A stretch of 64,000 nt of DNA. Origin: Prado023 sp963697345. Lineage in GTDB: Bacteria; Actinomycetota; Actinomycetes; S36-B12; CAIYMF01. This document shows, piece after piece, positions 62,246 through 64,000 of the stretch. Position numbers and translations under genes: made by a program. The notes under the pieces were generated by a model that was not told the DNA's origin, did not search any database, and worked only from the letters and a program-made list of their open reading frames with translations. Within the stretch, counting starts at the first letter, position 1. Each line of letters begins with the position of its first letter. The DNA lies in the NCBI GenBank assembly GCA_963697345.1, contig CAVONS010000004.1, positions 1 through 64,000 on the forward strand, given 5' to 3'.

Positions 62246-63170
62246 CGTCCTGCCCCTGGGTGAGGTCGAGGTAGACGTCCTCCAGTGTTGGCGGGGACAT
62301 CGTCAGCCCGACAAGCCCGAGCCCCCGGTCCTTGGCCCAACGGGTCAGGGTGAACAGGTCGCCGGTGGGGTCAGCCGAGGCGATGTCGACCTGCGAACCG
62401 TGCGTGCGGGGGGCGCCGATCCCGATCGGGGGGACGTCCTCAGGGCCGACACCCTCGGGCATCACGAAGGAGATCACCGCCTCGGCCCCCTGGGTGCGGA
62501 CCAGGCGCGCCGGGGTGTCCAGCGCGACGAGCCGCCCGGACTGGATCACGGCCACCCGATCCGCCAGGTGCTCGGCCTCCTCCATGTAGTGCGTCGTGAG
62601 CACGATCGTCGTACCGAACTCACGCAGCGAGGACACGAGATCCCACGCTCGTCGACGCGCCGAGGGGTCGAAGCCCGTGGTGGGCTCGTCGAGGAAGAGC
62701 AGTTCCGGGACGCCGACCAGGCCGAGGGCGAGGTCCAGCCGACGACGCTGCCCGCCCGACAGGGTCTTCGTGCGCGCCGCCGCCTTGTCAGTGAGCCCCA
62801 CACGGTCGATGAGCTCGTCGACATCCCTGCGCCGGGGGTACATGCCGGCGTAGAGCGTGACGAGCTCGGCGACGGTGAACTCCTCGTCGAACCCGGCCTC
62901 CTGCAGCACGATGCCGATCCGCTCGCGATAGGCCCGGCCCCCCGTCGCCGGGTCGAAGCCGAGGACCTTGACTGCTCCGGACGTGCGCGACCGGTGGCCC
63001 TCGAGGATCTCCACCGTGGTCGTCTTGCCGGCCCCGTTCGGGCCGAGCAGAGCGAAGACCTCACCGGGGTCGATCGAGAAGCTCAGGTCATCGACGGCAC
63101 GAACCTCGCCGTACGTCTTGTGCAGCCCTTCCACGACGACGACCGGTCCGGCTCCCAGGTTGTCCTTCAT
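62238..63170 (-). CDS. ABC transporter ATP-binding protein (DrrA/CcmA type)
   Basis: 310 residues from the ATG at 63170. Walker A GPNGAGKTTT, signature LSGGQRRRL, Walker B LLFLDEPTTGFDP and H-loop TTHYMEEAE are intact, and the C-terminus has the usual SPPTLEDVYLDLTQG. It is close in sequence to the ATPase at 34864, including the EILEG and FDPSARR/FDPEARR stretches, so the two exporters are likely related copies. It overlaps the fused permease by 8 bases. A single ATPase serving a two-domain permease would bind twice to one membrane protein. Confidence 0.92.
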   Translation of the reverse strand: MKDNLGAGPVVVVEGLHKTYGEVRAVDDLSFSIDPGEVFALLGPNGAGKTTTVEILEGHRSRTSGAVKVLGFDPATGGRAYRERIGIVLQEAGFDEEFTVAELVTLYAGMYPRRRDVDELIDRVGLTDKAAARTKTLSGGQRRRLDLALGLVGVPELLFLDEPTTGFDPSARRRAWDLVSSLREFGTTIVLTTHYMEEAEHLADRVAVIQSGRLVALDTPARLVRTQGAEAVISFVMPEGVGPEDVPPIGIGAPRTHGSQVDIASADPTGDLFTLTRWAKDRGLGLVGLTMSPPTLEDVYLDLTQGQDDA

Positions 63171-63292
63171 GCTCCAGCCATACGCCCGCAGCGTGCGGGT
63201 CCGCCAGAGTCGAAGGACCGGACCTGCGCTGGTCACAGCGTGCGCCGACCCCACGTTTCCCGGCGACCCAGATCGGGTAGGAATCCCGGATC

Positions 63293-63667
63293 ATGCGCAT
63301 CATCGGGAACATCATCTGGTTGATCATCGCCGGCTGGGCCTTCGCCCTCGCATTCGCCCTGGCCGGGGTCATCATGTTCATCTTCATCGTGACCATCCCG
63401 TGGGGGATCGCGTCCTTCCGGCTGGCCAACTACGTGCTGTGGCCCTTCGGCCGGACCACCGTGCCCAACCCCGACGCCGGCGTCGCCAGCCTGCTGGGCA
63501 ACATCATCTGGATCGTGTTCGCGGGCCTCTGGATCTCCATCGGGTTCATCGTGTACGGCGTCGGCCTGTGCCTGACGATCATCGGCATCCCCTGGGGCAT
63601 CGCGGCGTTCAAGATGGTCCCGCTAGCCCTGACGCCGCTGGGAACCACGATCGTCCCCACGCAGTAG
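63293..63667 (+). CDS. YccF family membrane protein
   Basis: 124 residues from the ATG at 63293. The protein is an internal duplication: two units each with a GNIIWLI/GNIIWIVF start, a hydrophobic helix pair and a TIPWGIASFRLA or GIPWGIAAFKMV block, ending PFGRTTVP or PLGTTIVP. This is YccF (DUF307), a small inner-membrane family of unknown function. It is divergent from the ABC ATPase gene, 122 bases apart, and followed by a lipoprotein gene. Confidence 0.92.
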   Translation: MRIIGNIIWLIIAGWAFALAFALAGVIMFIFIVTIPWGIASFRLANYVLWPFGRTTVPNPDAGVASLLGNIIWIVFAGLWISIGFIVYGVGLCLTIIGIPWGIAAFKMVPLALTPLGTTIVPTQ

Positions 63668-63751
63668 CCCGAGTCGGTCCCAAAGGCAGCCCGATCCGGT
63701 CCCGAAGGTCCTCCGCGCGCATCCAACCTGAAGCGGCGGGACGATGGATTC

Positions 63752-64000
63752 ATGGAGCGCCATCTTGAGCGCCTGCACGTCGGCCGCACAACAGCGAGTT
63801 GCGCCCTGGCCCTGGTGGCCCTCGCTGGTTGCACGACTTCGACAACCGACGCTGAACCAACTGCTGAGCCAACCGCTGAGCCAACCGCTGAGTCCTGGCC
63901 GAGGATGTCGACCACCGACTACCTCCCGGGGGTCGCCGCCGATGTGCACCTGCCCCTGGCCGCCGATGGGTCTGTCCCGGTGGTCCTCCTGGTGCCCGGT
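63752..64000 (+). CDS. Lipoprotein with EPTA repeats and alpha/beta-hydrolase start, cut by window end
   Basis: 83 residues visible from the ATG at 63752; the gene runs past base 64000. A lipoprotein signal ends LAGC (about residues 26-29). Then comes a short linker with three Glu-Pro-Thr-Ala units from 12-base repeats (63854-63889), then STTDYLPGVAADVHLPLAADGS and VPVVLLVPG (in parts), which resembles the N-terminal beta strand and oxyanion-loop start of alpha/beta hydrolases such as secreted esterases. The catalytic triad lies outside the window, so the enzyme class is provisional. Confidence 0.6.
   Translation, partial: MERHLERLHVGRTTASCALALVALAGCTTSTTDAEPTAEPTAEPTAESWPRMSTTDYLPGVAADVHLPLAADGSVPVVLLVPG

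Overview
The window is GC-rich, gene-dense DNA from an actinobacterium (Actinomycetota). The main clues are frequent GTG starts, ATGA start/stop overlaps, several -10 boxes 6-7 bases before a start codon (leaderless transcripts), and many families typical of the phylum: DUF3159, DUF2804, DUF2277, DUF5995, DUF6191, WS/DGAT, a HAD-PlsC fusion, a DesA3-type desaturase with its reductase, CsoR and a PucR-type regulator. The genus cannot be fixed from the sequence. I saw no rRNA, tRNA, CRISPR array, transposase or phage gene.

Layout. (a) 1-4030 is peppered with single-base frameshifts in otherwise well conserved genes: a glycerol-1-phosphate dehydrogenase cut by the window edge, a TerC membrane protein, a Tat-exported DyP peroxidase and a PCuAC copper chaperone. 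Nearly all the rest reads cleanly, so this looks like poor assembly rather than gene decay. (b) 4200-11379: DUF3159 protein, epimerase, small DUF6191 protein, heterodimeric ABC exporter, DUF2804 and DUF2277 proteins. (c) 11473-17079: two tandem secreted beta-sandwich repeat proteins, then csoR-copA with CsoR-type palindromes; a matching palindrome precedes the PCuAC-DyP operon, giving a split copper regulon. (d) 17150-33397: glycerolipid region with plsB, HAD-PlsC, aldehyde dehydrogenase, phosphoesterase, lipid kinase, glpD, TetR, a divergent alkyl-DHAP-synthase-like flavoprotein and WS/DGAT, with small acetyltransferase and stress genes between, ending with a Nei-type glycosylase.

(e) 33455-42508: DUF427, an AAC(3)-like acetyltransferase, an ABC drug-type exporter, a DUF3516 helicase, a LysR regulator with a perfect palindrome, a 44-residue membrane peptide and a NatAB-like exporter. 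(f) 42542-48154: lipoprotein, VWA plus MoxR ATPase pair, a ferredoxin-GNAT fusion, a 55-residue membrane protein and an ABC-2 exporter. (g) 48232-52063: desaturase and ferredoxin reductase, divergent from a PucR-type regulator with a perfect 8-bp-arm palindrome. (h) 52080-64000: HEXXH membrane protein, MMPL transporter, SixA, nucleoside phosphorylase, DUF5995, two methyltransferases, membrane proteins, an ABC exporter whose permease is an internal duplication, YccF, and the start of a lipoprotein hydrolase.

Together, the central genes can take glycerol-3-phosphate or DHAP through acylation to phosphatidate, on to triacylglycerol, and perhaps to an ether-lipid branch; the desaturase pair would modify the acyl chains. 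Five separate ABC export systems and an MMPL transporter imply heavy envelope traffic.
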